Origin: Echinicola marina
GTDB lineage: Bacteria > Bacteroidota > Bacteroidia > Cytophagales > Cyclobacteriaceae
NCBI RefSeq assembly: GCF_020463795.1
Contig: NZ_CP080025.1
Location: forward strand, 1,987,001-2,051,000
Length of the DNA stretch: 64,000 nucleotides
Direction of reading: 5' to 3'
The notes under the pieces are model-generated. The model worked only from the letters and a program-made list of their open reading frames with translations. It did no database searches and was not told the DNA's origin. Below, one piece after another: positions 1 to 8,863 of the stretch. Both the position numbers and the translations under genes were made by a program. Positions within the stretch are counted from its first letter, which is position 1; each line of letters begins with the position of its first letter.

Positions 1-2
1 GC

Positions 3-104
3 TCTTCAAGAGGGCAGCGCAATTCCTACTACACCATTCCTACTGGGGCTAACATCGTCATACTTGACCTGAGAAATAAAACTGTATTAGCAGAAAAGCG
101 CTAG
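3..104 (+). CDS. C-terminal end of an unidentified protein (cut by window edge)
   Basis: An open frame enters from the left edge and stops at TAG 102-104, giving 33 residues that include YYTIPTGANIVILDLRNK. The beta-strand-like pattern would fit the last strands of a secreted beta-sandwich protein, and the position just before a pectin locus would suit an extracellular enzyme, but the fragment is too short to assign to a family. A hairpin with a T-run follows at 125-188, which supports a real gene end here. Confidence 0.45.
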   Translation, partial: SSRGQRNSYYTIPTGANIVILDLRNKTVLAEKR

Positions 105-124
105 TATGAGATGAAATATCTTTA

Positions 125-188
125 AAATATTACCGTGTCATTGTGAAGGTGGATAGAGGCCGAGGAAAGGGGATGCGGTAATATTTTT
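125..188 (+). terminator. Hairpin terminator of the gene entering from the left
   Basis: AAATATTACCG (125-135) pairs with CGGTAATATTT (176-186) across a ~40-nt loop, and a run of T follows. It lies between the stop at 104 and the next ATG at 299. The long loop makes it weaker than the other terminators in this window. Confidence 0.5.
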
Positions 189-298
189 ACTGAATTTTTA
201 ATACGATAATCAAAAGCCCAAAACGGGCAATGTAAAAACAAAGACCATGACTTATTGAATAATGTCTATAGGTTTATGGTCATAAAATTTTAATCCAA

Positions 299-1870
299 AT
301 GAAAATATCGAATCATAATTCAATTATCAAAAACCTATTTATGATGTTGGTTTGTTTTCAGTTATTTGCTTGTTCCACATTAGCCGGTGGTGACGATGTG
401 GAAGAAGGTAAGGGAGACAACACTTTGGTAAAACCCAAATACAATAAAAATTCCGTTTTGCGTAATCCATTGAATGGCTGGGTAATGTATGCTGGACGAA
501 CCGCTGATGAATCTTATTGGGATACCGAATATTACGTTTCGGATTTAGGAAAGAAGGTGAAAGCAATCGATTATGCTTCTGCTTGTTATATTCGAACCAG
601 CTGGGCATCATTGAATCCTAGCGATGGGGTTTATGCTTGGGATGATCCTAATTCCAAGATAGGTAAATTAATTAAAGGGGCGGAGGAGAGAGGTCTTCCA
701 ATAGCGTTTCGGATTGTGGTGGATGGGCGTGACCAAGGGATGAATACTCCACAGTTTGTGTTCGATAAAGGAGCCAAATATTACCTTGAGAACAGTAAGT
801 TCCCTACACGTATTACACCTATTCCTCAAGATCCTATTTTTCAGCAATACTACACTAAATTCATAGAAGCACTGGGTGAAGAGTTTAATGATGCCGACCG
901 AACCGCTTTTATCGATGCTTATGGTTTGGGGAAATGGGGAGAGGCACATAATGTTATTTATGAAGATCCTGAAACCGCTACAGATGAAAGGACGGAACAG
1001 GTTAAAGATGAGGTATTTGAGTGGGTGACTGACCTGTATGTCCGTTGCTTTTCCGAAGTTCCACTGGTGATCAACTACCATCGCTTGATTGGCCATCCTG
1101 AAAGCTGGGGCGCGCCTAATGAAAATAGCGACAGGTTACTGGTCAATGCGATCAACAAGGGATATAGCCTTCGGCAAGATGCATTCGGAATGACCGATTA
1201 CTATGCAGGTTGGGAAAAACAGTTTGCCAAATCATGGAATAACAAGTGTCCGATCATCATGGAAGGAGGCTGGATTACTACCGGGACTCACCGATATTGG
1301 ACTGACCCAAGCGGGAAATACAGGGAGGGTCATCCGGAAGATGTCCGTCAAGGGGAGTTTGATGTCTCGGCAGAAGCTCATGTGAATATGATGGATTTCC
1401 GGGTGGGAGAAACACAATCATGGTTTGAAAACAGTTTTTCCTTGGTTCAGCGTTTTGTCTCAGAAGGTGGATACCGCCTTTATCCCGACCAATTATATTT
1501 GCCTGAAAAAATCAACAGTGGCGCAGAGACGGTTATAACCCATCGCTGGAGGAATATGGGCTGGGGATATTGTCCCAATAACCTTCCTCAATGGAACTAT
1601 AAGTATAAGGTCGCCTTTGCACTATTGGATGCCAATGACAATGTAAAAAAGGTGCTTGTAGATGGGGATAGTGATCCTTCCGAATGGCATAAAGATGATC
1701 CAATATCATATGATTTTAAAGTAAGCGTAGACTTGCCTGCTGGGAACTATACTTGGGCAGTAGCCATTGTAGATACTTCAAAAAGCAACCAGCCAGGGTT
1801 AGAACTGGCCGTAAATGAAGATCTAAGCAGTGAAGGATGGGTGAAATTAATCAATCTGGAGGTAGAGTAA
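299..1870 (+). CDS. DUF4832-type secreted lipoprotein
   Basis: The 523-residue protein begins with a lipoprotein signal ending at the lipobox LFAC (Cys25), so it is probably anchored at the cell surface or in the outer-membrane periplasmic face. The next part contains NPLNGWVMYAG (about residue 56), which matches the NP-x-x-G opening of DUF4874/DUF4832 proteins, followed by a probable TIM-barrel with acidic positions (WGEAH, IIMEGGW) and a C-terminal beta-sandwich. DUF4832 proteins are found in polysaccharide loci but their activity is not established, as far as I know. The GH105 gene starts 13 bp downstream, so both are probably co-transcribed. A glycan-active role is inferred from fold and context only. 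Confidence 0.7.
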   Translation: MKISNHNSIIKNLFMMLVCFQLFACSTLAGGDDVEEGKGDNTLVKPKYNKNSVLRNPLNGWVMYAGRTADESYWDTEYYVSDLGKKVKAIDYASACYIRTSWASLNPSDGVYAWDDPNSKIGKLIKGAEERGLPIAFRIVVDGRDQGMNTPQFVFDKGAKYYLENSKFPTRITPIPQDPIFQQYYTKFIEALGEEFNDADRTAFIDAYGLGKWGEAHNVIYEDPETATDERTEQVKDEVFEWVTDLYVRCFSEVPLVINYHRLIGHPESWGAPNENSDRLLVNAINKGYSLRQDAFGMTDYYAGWEKQFAKSWNNKCPIIMEGGWITTGTHRYWTDPSGKYREGHPEDVRQGEFDVSAEAHVNMMDFRVGETQSWFENSFSLVQRFVSEGGYRLYPDQLYLPEKINSGAETVITHRWRNMGWGYCPNNLPQWNYKYKVAFALLDANDNVKKVLVDGDSDPSEWHKDDPISYDFKVSVDLPAGNYTWAVAIVDTSKSNQPGLELAVNEDLSSEGWVKLINLEVE

Positions 1871-1883
1871 ATATTATTGCTGA

Positions 1884-2996
1884 ATGAAAGTATTAAAAGT
1901 TTTAGGCGCAATTGCTTTCAGTATGTTGACCATGCTAACCCAGGCTCAGGAAATCAAACCAGCTGAAGTTAAGGCAATCATGCGAAAAGTGGCTGATTGG
2001 CAGATGGCGCATTTCCAGGATTTGTTTAGCGGCCATAAGGAACCACATCACCCTTTGGATTGGACTAATGGGGCGATGTACACTGGTATGCTTAAATGGG
2101 CTACAATGGCTGGTGATGATAAGTATTACAGTTGGCTTAGGGAAATAGGAAAAGACCATAATTGGAAATTGTATAATAGAAGGTATCATGCTGATGACCA
2201 TACGGTAGGCCAGTTATATGTAGAATTGTACCGAAAGTATGGAGATGAGGAGATGCTGTCACCTACTAAAGAGCAATTCGATTATATTCTTTACCATCCT
2301 TCTAAAACCTCATTGCATTGGATGTCTCCATATCACCATGATCGTTGGAATTGGTGTGATGCGCTGTTTATGTCACCTCCAGTTTGGGCCAAATTATACA
2401 ATGTTACAGGAGAGGAGAAGTACCTTGACTTTATGCTGTCTGAATTTAAGGCAACAACGGATTTTTTGTTTGACAAAAAAGAGAGCCTATATTATCGGGA
2501 TGAGAGTTACATGGGGAAACTCGATAATGGTACAAAAATATTCTGGTCGAGAGGTAATGGATGGGTATTTGCCGGTTTGGTCAATATTATGAATGAGCTA
2601 AACCCTAGGAGCAAAGAGTACAAATACTTTTTGGGTATCTACAAGAAGATGGCTTCCAAATTGATTGAAATTCAAACTCAAGAAGGTCATTGGGCTATGA
2701 GTTTGTTAGGAGATGAATTTTACCCAACACCAGAAACAAGTGGTTCTTCATTTTATGTCTATGGGCTTGCTTGGGGTATAAATAATGGGGTTCTTGATAA
2801 ATCAACTTATGGTTTGGCTGTGCGTAAGGGATGGAAAGCTATGGTTGGTCATGTGACCGATGAAGGGATGTTGGGCTATGTCCAGCCAATTGGAGCAGCA
2901 CCAGGTAAGGCATGGCCAGATAAGACCGAGGTCTATGGAAGCGGAGCCTTTTTAAGTGCGGGTTCTGAGGTATATAAGCTTTATGGTGGTGAATGA
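1884..2996 (+). CDS. GH105 unsaturated rhamnogalacturonyl/galacturonyl hydrolase
   Basis: This 370-residue protein has a signal peptide (MKVLKVLGAIAFSMLTMLTQAQ, cut as in a Sec substrate) and an alpha/alpha-barrel. GH105 enzymes remove the 4,5-unsaturated galacturonate that pectin lyases leave at the non-reducing end. The catalytic aspartate is expected in WCDALFM (Asp159, equivalent to Asp143 of Bacillus YteR), and other family blocks are present: FWSRGNGW, ETSGSSFYVYGLAWG and YGSGAFLSAGSEVY. Length is normal for the family. It follows the DUF4832 gene by 13 bp and is closed by a strong terminator, so the two form one short operon. A second GH105 is at 22953-24083; the two differ enough to suggest different oligosaccharide substrates. 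Confidence 0.9.
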   Translation: MKVLKVLGAIAFSMLTMLTQAQEIKPAEVKAIMRKVADWQMAHFQDLFSGHKEPHHPLDWTNGAMYTGMLKWATMAGDDKYYSWLREIGKDHNWKLYNRRYHADDHTVGQLYVELYRKYGDEEMLSPTKEQFDYILYHPSKTSLHWMSPYHHDRWNWCDALFMSPPVWAKLYNVTGEEKYLDFMLSEFKATTDFLFDKKESLYYRDESYMGKLDNGTKIFWSRGNGWVFAGLVNIMNELNPRSKEYKYFLGIYKKMASKLIEIQTQEGHWAMSLLGDEFYPTPETSGSSFYVYGLAWGINNGVLDKSTYGLAVRKGWKAMVGHVTDEGMLGYVQPIGAAPGKAWPDKTEVYGSGAFLSAGSEVYKLYGGE

Positions 2997-3015
2997 ATTT
3001 AAAGCTTAAAAACCT

Positions 3016-3070
3016 AATGCCATAATAGCAAAGAGCCCTATTTGAGGAAAGTCGCTATTATGGCATTTTT
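3016..3070 (+). terminator. Strong hairpin terminator after GH105
   Basis: AATGCCATAATAGC (3016-3029) is perfectly complementary to GCTATTATGGCATT (3054-3067), followed by T residues. It separates the DUF4832-GH105 unit from the GH127 gene. Confidence 0.8.
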
Positions 3071-3300
3071 CTATCACTTCAGTTTTTTTGATATACTCAA
3101 TGATGGCATGTTTTTAAATTCCCATGATTAAGACAATTGGCCCTTAATTTGGGAAGGGTGAAAATGGAATAATATTCTCATTATTAAGCTTCTTCTAAAT
3201 CTAAGCAATTATTGTTCAGTATAATCACTTTTCAACTGCTCCTAAATTTCAAGCAAAAATTAGCACAAAATCTGATTATTGAGTTTGATTTTGGTTTGGA

Positions 3301-3346
3301 ATAAAAGTAAACACTAACTTGAAATGAGCTTAGTGTTTACTTTTAT
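3301..3346. promoter_or_regulatory. Perfect 17-bp palindrome, candidate operator of GH127
   Basis: ATAAAAGTAAACACTAA (3301-3317) is repeated as its exact reverse complement at 3330-3346, separated by 12 bp. Its right arm runs directly into a Bacteroidota-type -7 box (TATTTTTG, 3346-3353), 35 bp before the GH127 start codon. That placement fits a repressor or activator site. As RNA it would also form a hairpin, so a terminator or attenuator role is possible, but no gene immediately upstream needs one because a terminator already lies at 3016-3070. Confidence 0.6.
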
Positions 3347-3353
3347 ATTTTTG
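3346..3353 (+). promoter_or_regulatory. Candidate -7 promoter box for GH127
   Basis: TATTTTTG matches the Bacteroidota primary sigma -7 consensus TAnnTTTG. A transcript start near 3360 would leave a ~28-nt leader before the ATG at 3388. No clean TTTG -33 box was found at the usual distance, so it may depend on an activator. Confidence 0.45.
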
Positions 3354-3387
3354 TACCCTATTTCAAACCTAAATTATACCTAAGATA

Positions 3388-5505
3388 ATGAACAAAGTGT
3401 TGATTACCAGTGTGCTGTGTGTGGGGTTGCTCATGAACACTGTTATGGCAGTGGCCCAAGGTCAATCTAACAAGAAAAAGAACAGCTCTCTTTATTTACA
3501 AAATAGAATACCCCTGACAGAAAAACCATATCTGGAATTGCCTTTAGGTAATATTCAGCCAAAAGGCTGGATCAAAGACCAACTTTTGAGGATGAAAACA
3601 GGGCTTACGGGCAATTTGGATGAAATCTATCCAGAGGTGATGGGAGCTAGAAATGGATGGCTGGGAGGCGATGGAGATGGTTGGGAAAGGGGACCTTATT
3701 GGATTGATGGTCTTTTACCCTTGGCGTATATCTTGGATGATAAGGAGTTAAAAGCAAAAGTGCAGCCATGGATAGAATGGACTTTGGCAAACCAGCAAGC
3801 AAATGGCTATTTAGGACCAATTCCATTTGATGCTGACCCCGCCTATGAACCAGGTCTCCAGCGTGGGATGCGGAAAGATTGGTGGCCAAAAATGGTGATG
3901 CTAAAGATTATGCAGCAATATTATAATGCTACGAATGATCCTCGGATCATTGCTGCATTAACCAAGTATTTCAAATATCAATTGGAAGAACTTCCAAACA
4001 GCCCTTTGGATAAATGGACTTTCTGGGCAAATAGGCGAGGTGGTGATAATTTGCAAGTGGTCTATTGGTTGTATAATATCACTGGAGACAAGTTTTTATT
4101 GGATCTGGGAGAATTACTTACTGAGCAGACGTTTCCTTGGTCACAGGTTTTCCTCAATGAAGAGAACCATCAGGATCCCAAATCTCCTTGGTATTTCTAT
4201 CAGATGAAGCGGTATCCATTTGATCAGGAAGAAATAGCATCATTGACAGTGTCTAAAATTGGAGGAATTCATACCGTGAATTTGGCCCAGGGCTTAAAGC
4301 AACCCATTATTCAGTACCAATATGATAAGGATGCCAATCACCTTAAAGCCCTTAAGGAAGCCATGGCCGACCTGAAAAAGTACCATGGGCAACCGCAGGG
4401 AATGTATGGTGGGGATGAGCCTTTGCATGGGAATAAACCTACTCAGGGAATCGAGTTTTGTTCGATTTCTGAGGGGATGTTTTCCCTGGAGTCCATCTTG
4501 CAAATTACAGGGGACATGCATTATGCCGACCAATTGGAGAAGATCGCTTATAATGCCTTGCCTACCCAAGCTTCGGATGATTTTATGAACCGTCAGTATT
4601 TTCAAGCGGCCAACCAAATTAAGTTAACCGATCAGTTACAAACTTCCTTTGAAACCAATCATCATAGAGGGACAGATTTTGTTTTTGGTATTCTATCAGG
4701 CTATCCTTGCTGCACTTCCAATATGCATCAGGCCTGGCCAAAGTTTGTCCAAAATCTCTGGTATGCCACCCATGATGGAGGGGTAGCAGCACTGTTATAT
4801 GCCCCCAGTGAGGTAGAGCTGAAAGTGGCTGATGATGTGGATTTAAGGATTATTGAGGAGACAGGCTATCCATTCAGGGATCAGGTTCATTTTACCATGG
4901 GCTTGGGCCAAACAGCTTCTTTTCCGTTCCATTTAAGAATACCTGATTGGACCGAGGAAGCTGTGATAACAATAAATGGGGAAGTGTGGGCAGGAGAAGT
5001 TCATCAGCAAGTAGCGATTATTGATCGTACTTGGAAAAATGGGGATAAAGTTACTTTGACTTTGCCTATGCAGCTGAAACACTCACAGTGGTATTCCTTC
5101 AGTGCAGCCATAGAAAGAGGCCCCTTGGTATATGCTCTCAAAATAAAGGAAAAGCAGGTGGCCAAAGACCGCAATGATGGGTATGGGGAGTTTTATGAAT
5201 ATATACCTGCCGAGGAATGGAAGTATGGTTTACTGGGCAGTGATTTAGCTGATCTTGATAAATTTGTGGAAGTAAGCGAAAATGAATGGAATGGCGAATA
5301 TCCATGGAATCTTGAAAACAGCCCTATAAGTCTTAAGATGCGTGGTGTAAGAGCTGTAGATTGGACGCTTGAAAACGATGCACCTAACCTGCCAGGTTTT
5401 TGGAGCAAGAGCGTGGGGGAAGAGGATATTGTTGATGAGATCACTTTGGTACCCTATGGTTGCACGACTTTGAGAATTACCGAATTCCCTGTTTATGCAA
5501 AGTGA
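3388..5505 (+). CDS. GH127-type beta-L-arabinofuranosidase (DUF1680)
   Basis: The 705-residue secreted protein has a Sec signal (residues 1-24) and the alpha/alpha-barrel plus beta-domains of the DUF1680/GH127 family. The zinc-thiolate catalytic site of HypBA1 (Glu-x-Cys plus a Cys-Cys pair) is conserved: Glu356 and Cys358 in GIEFCSISEG, and Cys441-Cys442 in GYPCCTSNMHQ, with the first of the pair the likely nucleophile. This points to a functional retaining hydrolase acting on beta-L-arabinofuranosides, which occur on arabinan and rhamnogalacturonan side chains; related families cleave other sugars, so exact specificity is open. It appears to be monocistronic, with its own palindrome/promoter upstream and a bidirectional terminator downstream. 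Confidence 0.85.
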   Translation: MNKVLITSVLCVGLLMNTVMAVAQGQSNKKKNSSLYLQNRIPLTEKPYLELPLGNIQPKGWIKDQLLRMKTGLTGNLDEIYPEVMGARNGWLGGDGDGWERGPYWIDGLLPLAYILDDKELKAKVQPWIEWTLANQQANGYLGPIPFDADPAYEPGLQRGMRKDWWPKMVMLKIMQQYYNATNDPRIIAALTKYFKYQLEELPNSPLDKWTFWANRRGGDNLQVVYWLYNITGDKFLLDLGELLTEQTFPWSQVFLNEENHQDPKSPWYFYQMKRYPFDQEEIASLTVSKIGGIHTVNLAQGLKQPIIQYQYDKDANHLKALKEAMADLKKYHGQPQGMYGGDEPLHGNKPTQGIEFCSISEGMFSLESILQITGDMHYADQLEKIAYNALPTQASDDFMNRQYFQAANQIKLTDQLQTSFETNHHRGTDFVFGILSGYPCCTSNMHQAWPKFVQNLWYATHDGGVAALLYAPSEVELKVADDVDLRIIEETGYPFRDQVHFTMGLGQTASFPFHLRIPDWTEEAVITINGEVWAGEVHQQVAIIDRTWKNGDKVTLTLPMQLKHSQWYSFSAAIERGPLVYALKIKEKQVAKDRNDGYGEFYEYIPAEEWKYGLLGSDLADLDKFVEVSENEWNGEYPWNLENSPISLKMRGVRAVDWTLENDAPNLPGFWSKSVGEEDIVDEITLVPYGCTTLRITEFPVYAK

Positions 5506-5559
5506 TTTTTTCACAGCTAAATCTACTGTCTGAATATTTGATCTGTGTTGCAGGATTTT

Positions 5560-5597
5560 ATCTCCCCTTTCTTTTTTCAAATCAGGAAAGGGGAGAT
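5560..5597. terminator. Bidirectional terminator
   Basis: ATCTCCCCTTTC (5560-5571) pairs perfectly with GAAAGGGGAGAT (5586-5597); T-rich sequence lies on both sides. It sits between the convergent GH127 and dienelactone hydrolase genes and can serve both. Confidence 0.75.
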
Positions 5598-5696
5598 TTA
5601 TTTTCAGATGATCACTTTGGTTTTTTCAGGAACCGTTTGCAGCATTAGGTGGTCATGAGTGTATGGTCCTTTAGGCTGGGCATAGGCTAGACTATA

Positions 5697-6584
5697 TTAC
5701 CCTAGATTCTCTTTGAAAAAACTAATCGTCCTTTCCCAAGCCAGTTTGGCGGCAGCTTCGTCATAGCGGGGTGTGGTGTCGTTATGAAAGCCGTGGTTGG
5801 CACCTGGATAAACATAGGCTTTATACGATTTATTGTTTGCTTTTAAAGCTTGCTCATAATCAGGCCACCCTACATTTACCCTTTGGTCCAGTTCTCCATA
5901 GTGGAGGAGTAAGGGGGCATTGATCTGATCGACCATTTCAAGAGGTGGTTGACTGCCGTAAAAGGGCACTGCAGCCTTTAACGCTGGTACTTTTACGGCC
6001 ATCATATTTGAAATCCATCCCCCAAAGCAAAAGCCCACCACACCCACGAAACCAGAACATTCCTCATGGTTTTTTAGGTACTCAAAGGCCGCAATAAAAT
6101 CTTCAAGCATCTCATTCCTGTCTCTTTTCCGTTGCATTTCCCTGCCTTCATCGTCATTGCCAGGATAGCCTCCCAATGGACTTAGGGCATCCGGTGCAAT
6201 GGAGATGAAACCAGCTTTGGCCGCTCTTCTGCCCACATCTGCAATATAGGGGTTGAGCCCACGGTTCTCGTGAACTACCACAATTCCCGGTAGTTTGACT
6301 TTGGTATCTGCTGGTCTGGAAAGTTGGGCTTTTATTTCTCCCCCACCCTTTGGCGAGGAATAGCTGATTGTTTCAGTATTGAGGCTTTTGTCCTGTAAGG
6401 GCACTTGGATATTGTCTGCATAGTTGGGCATTAAAAAGCTGGTCAAAGCGCTCAGACTGAGTCCACCCACAGCATAGGCAGAGAGCTTTTCCATAAATTC
6501 CCGGCGATCCAGTTTATTGTGGGCATAGGCATCGTATAGGTCAAAAACTTCCTGTTTGATATCTTTTCTGCTTAGTTTTTTCAT
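5697..6584 (-). CDS. Dienelactone-hydrolase-family alpha/beta hydrolase
   Basis: This 295-residue protein has an alpha/beta-hydrolase fold with the dienelactone hydrolase triad: Cys186 in GFCFGGW, Asp233 in GELDQR and His264 in ANHGFHND; the HENRG block at 105-109 is also typical. The N-terminus carries DRREFMEKLSAYAVGG (residues 26-41), resembling a twin-arginine signal preceded by an unusually long n-region, so export by Tat is likely. The substrate is unknown; YghX-like relatives are usually annotated only as carboxymethylenebutenolidase homologues. It stands alone on the minus strand, convergent with GH127, and might act as an esterase in the pectin locus, though this is only contextual. 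Confidence 0.8.
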   Translation of the reverse strand: MKKLSRKDIKQEVFDLYDAYAHNKLDRREFMEKLSAYAVGGLSLSALTSFLMPNYADNIQVPLQDKSLNTETISYSSPKGGGEIKAQLSRPADTKVKLPGIVVVHENRGLNPYIADVGRRAAKAGFISIAPDALSPLGGYPGNDDEGREMQRKRDRNEMLEDFIAAFEYLKNHEECSGFVGVVGFCFGGWISNMMAVKVPALKAAVPFYGSQPPLEMVDQINAPLLLHYGELDQRVNVGWPDYEQALKANNKSYKAYVYPGANHGFHNDTTPRYDEAAAKLAWERTISFFKENLG

Positions 6585-6683
6585 GTTTAAATGGTCTTAT
6601 GGTTGTGCAGACATAAGTTAAAGAAATACTAACAGAATAAACCGTGGTTCAGTTATTTTATTCGTTTGCATAGGTATATCCAC

Positions 6684-7454
6684 TTATAGTGAATTAACTA
6701 GTTTTTTTTCTGCTGCTACCCATACTTTATAGCCCTTTTCATTGAGGTGGGTGCCATCATTGGTAAGTTCACTTTTCATCAATCCATTCTGATCGACAAA
6801 AAAGGAATGAAGATCAATCACCTGATAATATTCTTTTGCCTCATTTTCTTTTATAATGCTGTTTACCAGATTGATGCTGGCTTTTAAATCGGGCTTGGCA
6901 TTGGGCAGTACGGTTTGGATATAGATCTTGGTTTTTGGTGAGCCTTTGTGAATTTGCTGGGCAATTTTGATAATATTATTGCCTATATATTCAGGAGAAG
7001 GGATTTTGGTATGGTAGACGATATTGGACCTGGATTCATCTTTCTGGTGGTAATTGGACAAATCATTGATGCCAATCAGCAAAAATACTGCTTTGGGCCT
7101 ATAATGGATGATTTCCTCCAGCCTTGCCAGCACACCATCAGTAACATCACCGGAAATTCCACGGTTTTTGATAGGTGCCAGACCAAACTTTTCGCTCCAG
7201 TTTTTTCCTTGTTCGGTAATACTATTGCCGATAAAGACAATGTTCCCAAAATCAAGGGGATTTTCTTTGAAATTTTGGATTCGAGCTTGGTAATGACCTA
7301 CGGTCCATTCATTATGATAAGGGGTGACTATTCCTTCTGTAGGGTATAGCTTTTGAATATCTACGGTCTTCTTGGAAGTGCCACAACTTCCCAATAGACA
7401 AATCAAGCAAATGAGCAGTTTTGATTTTATAAAAAGGATAATACTGTTTTTCAT
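6684..7454 (-). CDS. SGNH/GDSL-family lipoprotein esterase
   Basis: The 256-residue protein has a lipoprotein signal with lipobox LGSC (Cys24). SGNH hydrolase blocks are clear: block I FIGNSITEQG with nucleophile Ser78, block III GINDLS, and block V DGTHLNEKG with Asp233 and His236. Such enzymes remove acyl, commonly acetyl, groups from sugars, and secreted Bacteroidota members are often close to platelet-activating-factor acetylhydrolase-like or sialate-esterase-like proteins. Next to a rhamnogalacturonan locus, pectin deacetylation is a reasonable inference. It is transcribed divergently from the DUF6528 gene and lies 99 bp upstream of the dienelactone hydrolase gene, so both may share a transcript. 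Confidence 0.8.
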   Translation of the reverse strand: MKNSIILFIKSKLLICLICLLGSCGTSKKTVDIQKLYPTEGIVTPYHNEWTVGHYQARIQNFKENPLDFGNIVFIGNSITEQGKNWSEKFGLAPIKNRGISGDVTDGVLARLEEIIHYRPKAVFLLIGINDLSNYHQKDESRSNIVYHTKIPSPEYIGNNIIKIAQQIHKGSPKTKIYIQTVLPNAKPDLKASINLVNSIIKENEAKEYYQVIDLHSFFVDQNGLMKSELTNDGTHLNEKGYKVWVAAEKKLVNSL

Positions 7455-7834
7455 GCCATGTATTGTTAATGACTAATATTAAAATAGAAAAGATAGGGAT
7501 TTAAGTTGAGAAGGCCTTCCCAAGCATACAAATTGCAAGTTATTAGAAAAAGCGATTAGTGGCTTTTGCAATGCAAAAAGATTGGTTGAGATTTTTGGTT
7601 TAAGCAGTTTTTTCAAGGAGGAATTCAAAGAACACCTCTTTTTGATTACCATTTTGGGGGGTGGCAAGGCCAGATTATCGGCCGTTTATCAAAAAATAAG
7701 GAAAGCTTAAAAAGCCAGGGATTGGGCTTTTGGTCTAAATGTGTATTTTTATTGCTGCTATTTAATTTGTGAAAGAGCCCCATTGATCCAGGGTTTTTGT
7801 TTTTGGATCGGTTATATAAAATATAAGTAAGAAG
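7455..7834. other. Divergent intergenic region
   Basis: This 380-bp stretch separates the minus-strand SGNH esterase from the plus-strand DUF6528 gene and should hold both promoters. A TAATTTG-like sequence near 7766 is only a weak match to the -7 consensus. I saw no hairpin, repeat or convincing small ORF. Confidence 0.4.
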
Positions 7835-8710
7835 ATGAAAAGGATTTTCGCAGGTCTTTTAGGAGCCTGCTTGGCCATGGCCTGTACCAGTGCTAAAGAT
7901 ACCTCCAGTTTTTTGGTTTGTGGAGATAGCAAGGTCTTATATGTGGACTATGAGCAATCTACGGATGACCATGCAGCAATCATTTGGACTTGGGATGCTC
8001 ATCAAGCTGTGGATCTTCCTGAGGTATACCGAGAAAAGCGTTTCAATACAATGGATGACTGCAAGATCATTTCGGATGGGAAACAGTTAGTCGTTTCAGC
8101 TTCTTCAGGAGGGGTGGCCTTATTGGATGTCAAGGAACGGAATGTATTATTTTACGCGACCGTTCCCAACGCCCACTCTGTGGAATTATTACCGGGTGAC
8201 CGCCTAGTAGCGGCGGCTTCTACCAGTAAAACAGGTAATAAGATTATGCTTTTTGACATAAATGAAAACGAAAAAGTCATATTTGAAGATAGCCTTTATT
8301 CTGCTCACGGTGTAGTTTGGCATCCCGAAAGGAAAACCTTATTTGCCTTAGGTTATGATGTGCTGAGGGAATATAGCATGCCCAATCCAAATCAGTTGGA
8401 ATTAGAGAGGGAGTGGAAGATACCGGGAGAAGGAGGACATGACCTTCAGCTTTCTGAGGATAGAACAGGTTTTTATATGACGGAGCATACCGGAGCTTGG
8501 TTTTTTGATTTGACCAGCCAGGAGTTTGGGGAAATAGAAGGATTTCCAGCAGCGGAAAATATCAAAAGTTTGGGAGAGCACCATTCTGGGCAGCTGATTT
8601 ATACCGTGCCCGAAAAGAGCTGGTGGACTCACCATGTGCTTTTCCATCAACCGGAGAAAAAAGTGCCCTTTCCGGATATGAAAGTCTACAAAGCCAGATG
8701 GTTTGAATAA
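7835..8710 (+). CDS. DUF6528-type beta-propeller lipoprotein, possible metal-dependent lyase or hydrolase
   Basis: The 291-residue protein has a lipoprotein signal (lipobox MAC, Cys17) and then repeating four-strand blades typical of a beta-propeller. Blade starts recur at ~44-residue intervals and carry similar motifs: DDCKI (75), NAHSVEL (His114), SAHGVVW (His158), GGHDLQL (His202) and LGEHHSG (His249-250). In propellers such residues line the central channel; in PL22 oligogalacturonate lyase a comparable His cluster holds the catalytic metal. I recognise the family as DUF6528, without known activity. Its place between SGNH esterase and GH28 in a pectin locus makes action on galacturonate- or rhamnose-containing oligosaccharides plausible, but this is inference. 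Confidence 0.65.
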   Translation: MKRIFAGLLGACLAMACTSAKDTSSFLVCGDSKVLYVDYEQSTDDHAAIIWTWDAHQAVDLPEVYREKRFNTMDDCKIISDGKQLVVSASSGGVALLDVKERNVLFYATVPNAHSVELLPGDRLVAAASTSKTGNKIMLFDINENEKVIFEDSLYSAHGVVWHPERKTLFALGYDVLREYSMPNPNQLELEREWKIPGEGGHDLQLSEDRTGFYMTEHTGAWFFDLTSQEFGEIEGFPAAENIKSLGEHHSGQLIYTVPEKSWWTHHVLFHQPEKKVPFPDMKVYKARWFE

Positions 8711-8725
8711 TTTATCTCATCGTAT

Positions 8726-8757
8726 AACCAGTTCTAAATTTTAGGGCTGGTTTTTTT
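8726..8757 (+). terminator. Terminator after DUF6528 gene
   Basis: AACCAG (8726-8731) pairs with CTGGTT at the end of the hairpin, with a second inner stem CTAAA/TTTAG, followed by seven T residues. Confidence 0.75.
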
Positions 8758-8863
8758 GTAATGGACAGCACTGATCAGTATACTTCTGAAGGATCCGTAA
8801 ATTATATTTGATCATGGAGGACCGGATGCGTCCAGTATAAAAAGTTTCAAAAGAATAAGGATA

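Noticed and set aside
7479-7667. 62-codon minus-strand frame upstream of the SGNH esterase
   Set aside because: Lys/Leu/Phe low-complexity composition and no family resemblance; likely promoter DNA.
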